Source: Methanoregula sp. (GTDB taxonomy: Archaea > Halobacteriota > Methanomicrobia > Methanomicrobiales > Methanospirillaceae). From it: DNA of 5,914 nt. The stretch's first letter is position 1, and each line of letters opens with the position of its first letter. Shown here one piece after another: positions 5,559 through 5,914 of this stretch. Under the pieces are notes generated by a model that was not told where the DNA came from, did no database searches, and worked only from the letters and a program-made list of their open reading frames with translations. The stretch is from NCBI RefSeq assembly GCF_002835825.1, contig NZ_PIZH01000117.1:1-5914 (forward strand). The letters run 5' to 3'. Position numbers and translations under genes: made by a program.

Positions 5559-5914
5559 GAGTCCTTATTACCGGAGCTTCCGGATTCACCGGCCGCGTTA
5601 TGGTCCGGTATCTCACCTCCAGAAGTAATGTCGAGATCGCGTGCCTTGCAAGGACCGAAAATCCAGGACTCTTCCATTCGGCTCGTATCTCATGGTTTTT
5701 TGCTGATCTTCTGGACCGTGATGCACTCGTTTCCGCAGTTTCATCAGCTGAGCCCGATGCCGTACTACACCTCGCAGGGCTGACCCGCGGAACATTGCCC
5801 CTGTTACAGGCCGCAAACATTAAGGGAACTAAAAACCTTCTTGATGCGGCCCTCGGCAGCGATCCCTCCTGCCCGGTCGTTGTCGTCAGCTCCTCGGCAG
5901 TGTACGGATACGCG
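5555..5914 (+). CDS. NAD(P)-dependent epimerase/dehydratase/reductase, extended SDR, N-terminal part (3' truncated by window)
   Basis: The frame starts at an ATG overlapping the nucleotidyltransferase stop (ATGA) and stays open to the window end, giving 120 residues. It begins MRVLITGASGFTGR, an N-terminal Rossmann loop (TGASGFTG, 6-13) with Thr where Ile is usual. It continues with FADLLDRDALVSAV (the Asp51 region), DAVLHLAG (68-75), an Asn-Ile-Lys-Gly-Thr segment (88-92) and VVVVSSSAVYG (108-118). Ala at the position that is Glu in 4,6-dehydratases (SSSEVYG) points to a reductase or epimerase, for example an Rmd-like reductase of a GDP-4-keto-6-deoxy sugar. The YxxxK motif lies beyond the window. 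No good ribosome site precedes it, so translation probably depends on coupling. As third gene of the block it would act after the dehydratase. The fold is sure, the reaction is inferred. Confidence 0.82.
   Translation, partial: MRVLITGASGFTGRVMVRYLTSRSNVEIACLARTENPGLFHSARISWFFADLLDRDALVSAVSSAEPDAVLHLAGLTRGTLPLLQAANIKGTKNLLDAALGSDPSCPVVVVSSSAVYGYA

Noticed and set aside
5419..5820. Open frame of 133 codons on the minus strand over the nucleotidyltransferase/second SDR junction
   Set aside because: Both overlapping plus-strand genes have clear motifs; the antisense product is Arg/Ser-rich without family features.
1..5914. tRNA, rRNA, CRISPR array, insertion sequence or phage genes
   Set aside because: No cloverleaf-like segment, regular spaced repeats, transposase motifs or terminal inverted repeats were seen on reading both strands by eye.

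Overview
The window is a stretch of a surface-glycan or nucleotide-sugar gene cluster holding eight recognisable genes, two of them cut by the window edges. The likely source is an archaeon, probably a methanogenic euryarchaeote. This rests on AT-rich TATA-like boxes about 45-65 bases ahead of the first genes of divergent units, T-tracts rather than strong hairpins just after stop codons, GGAG-type ribosome sites, and tightly overlapping genes with mixed-GC coding DNA. The lineage call is an inference and would need a database search to confirm.

Layout. Positions 2-388 (+) hold the 3' end of a SAM-dependent methyltransferase. A 113-base convergent gap follows, with a T6 tract facing each way. 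On the minus strand lies a two-gene operon read right to left: a TIM-barrel sugar-phosphate isomerase/epimerase-like protein (2120-1296), then a short-chain dehydrogenase/reductase (1299-502), joined by an ATGA overlap. A 195-base divergent intergenic region carries TATA-like boxes for both directions. To its right, on the plus strand, are a HAD-family phosphatase-like protein (2316-2969, GTG start) and a cyclase/kynurenine-formamidase-fold metal hydrolase (2963-3631), overlapping by 7 bases. A 223-base gap with no supported gene follows. Then comes a tight plus-strand run: a LegB-type NAD-dependent 4,6-dehydratase (3855-4844), a sugar-1-phosphate nucleotidyltransferase (4854-5558), and the N-terminal 120 residues of a second extended SDR (5555 to the window end).

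How they may work together. The right-hand block reads as a nucleotide-sugar route. The nucleotidyltransferase activates a sugar 1-phosphate, the LegB-like enzyme makes a 4-keto-6-deoxy sugar, and the last SDR probably reduces or epimerises it. The central divergent block (TIM-barrel epimerase, SDR, HAD phosphatase, cyclase-family hydrolase) does not match a textbook sugar pathway that I can name. It has the set of activities expected for making a small polyol, keto-sugar or sugar-acid building block: epimerise, oxidise or reduce, dephosphorylate, and hydrolyse or lactonise. This is the most interesting part of the window. No RNA genes, CRISPR arrays or mobile elements were seen.
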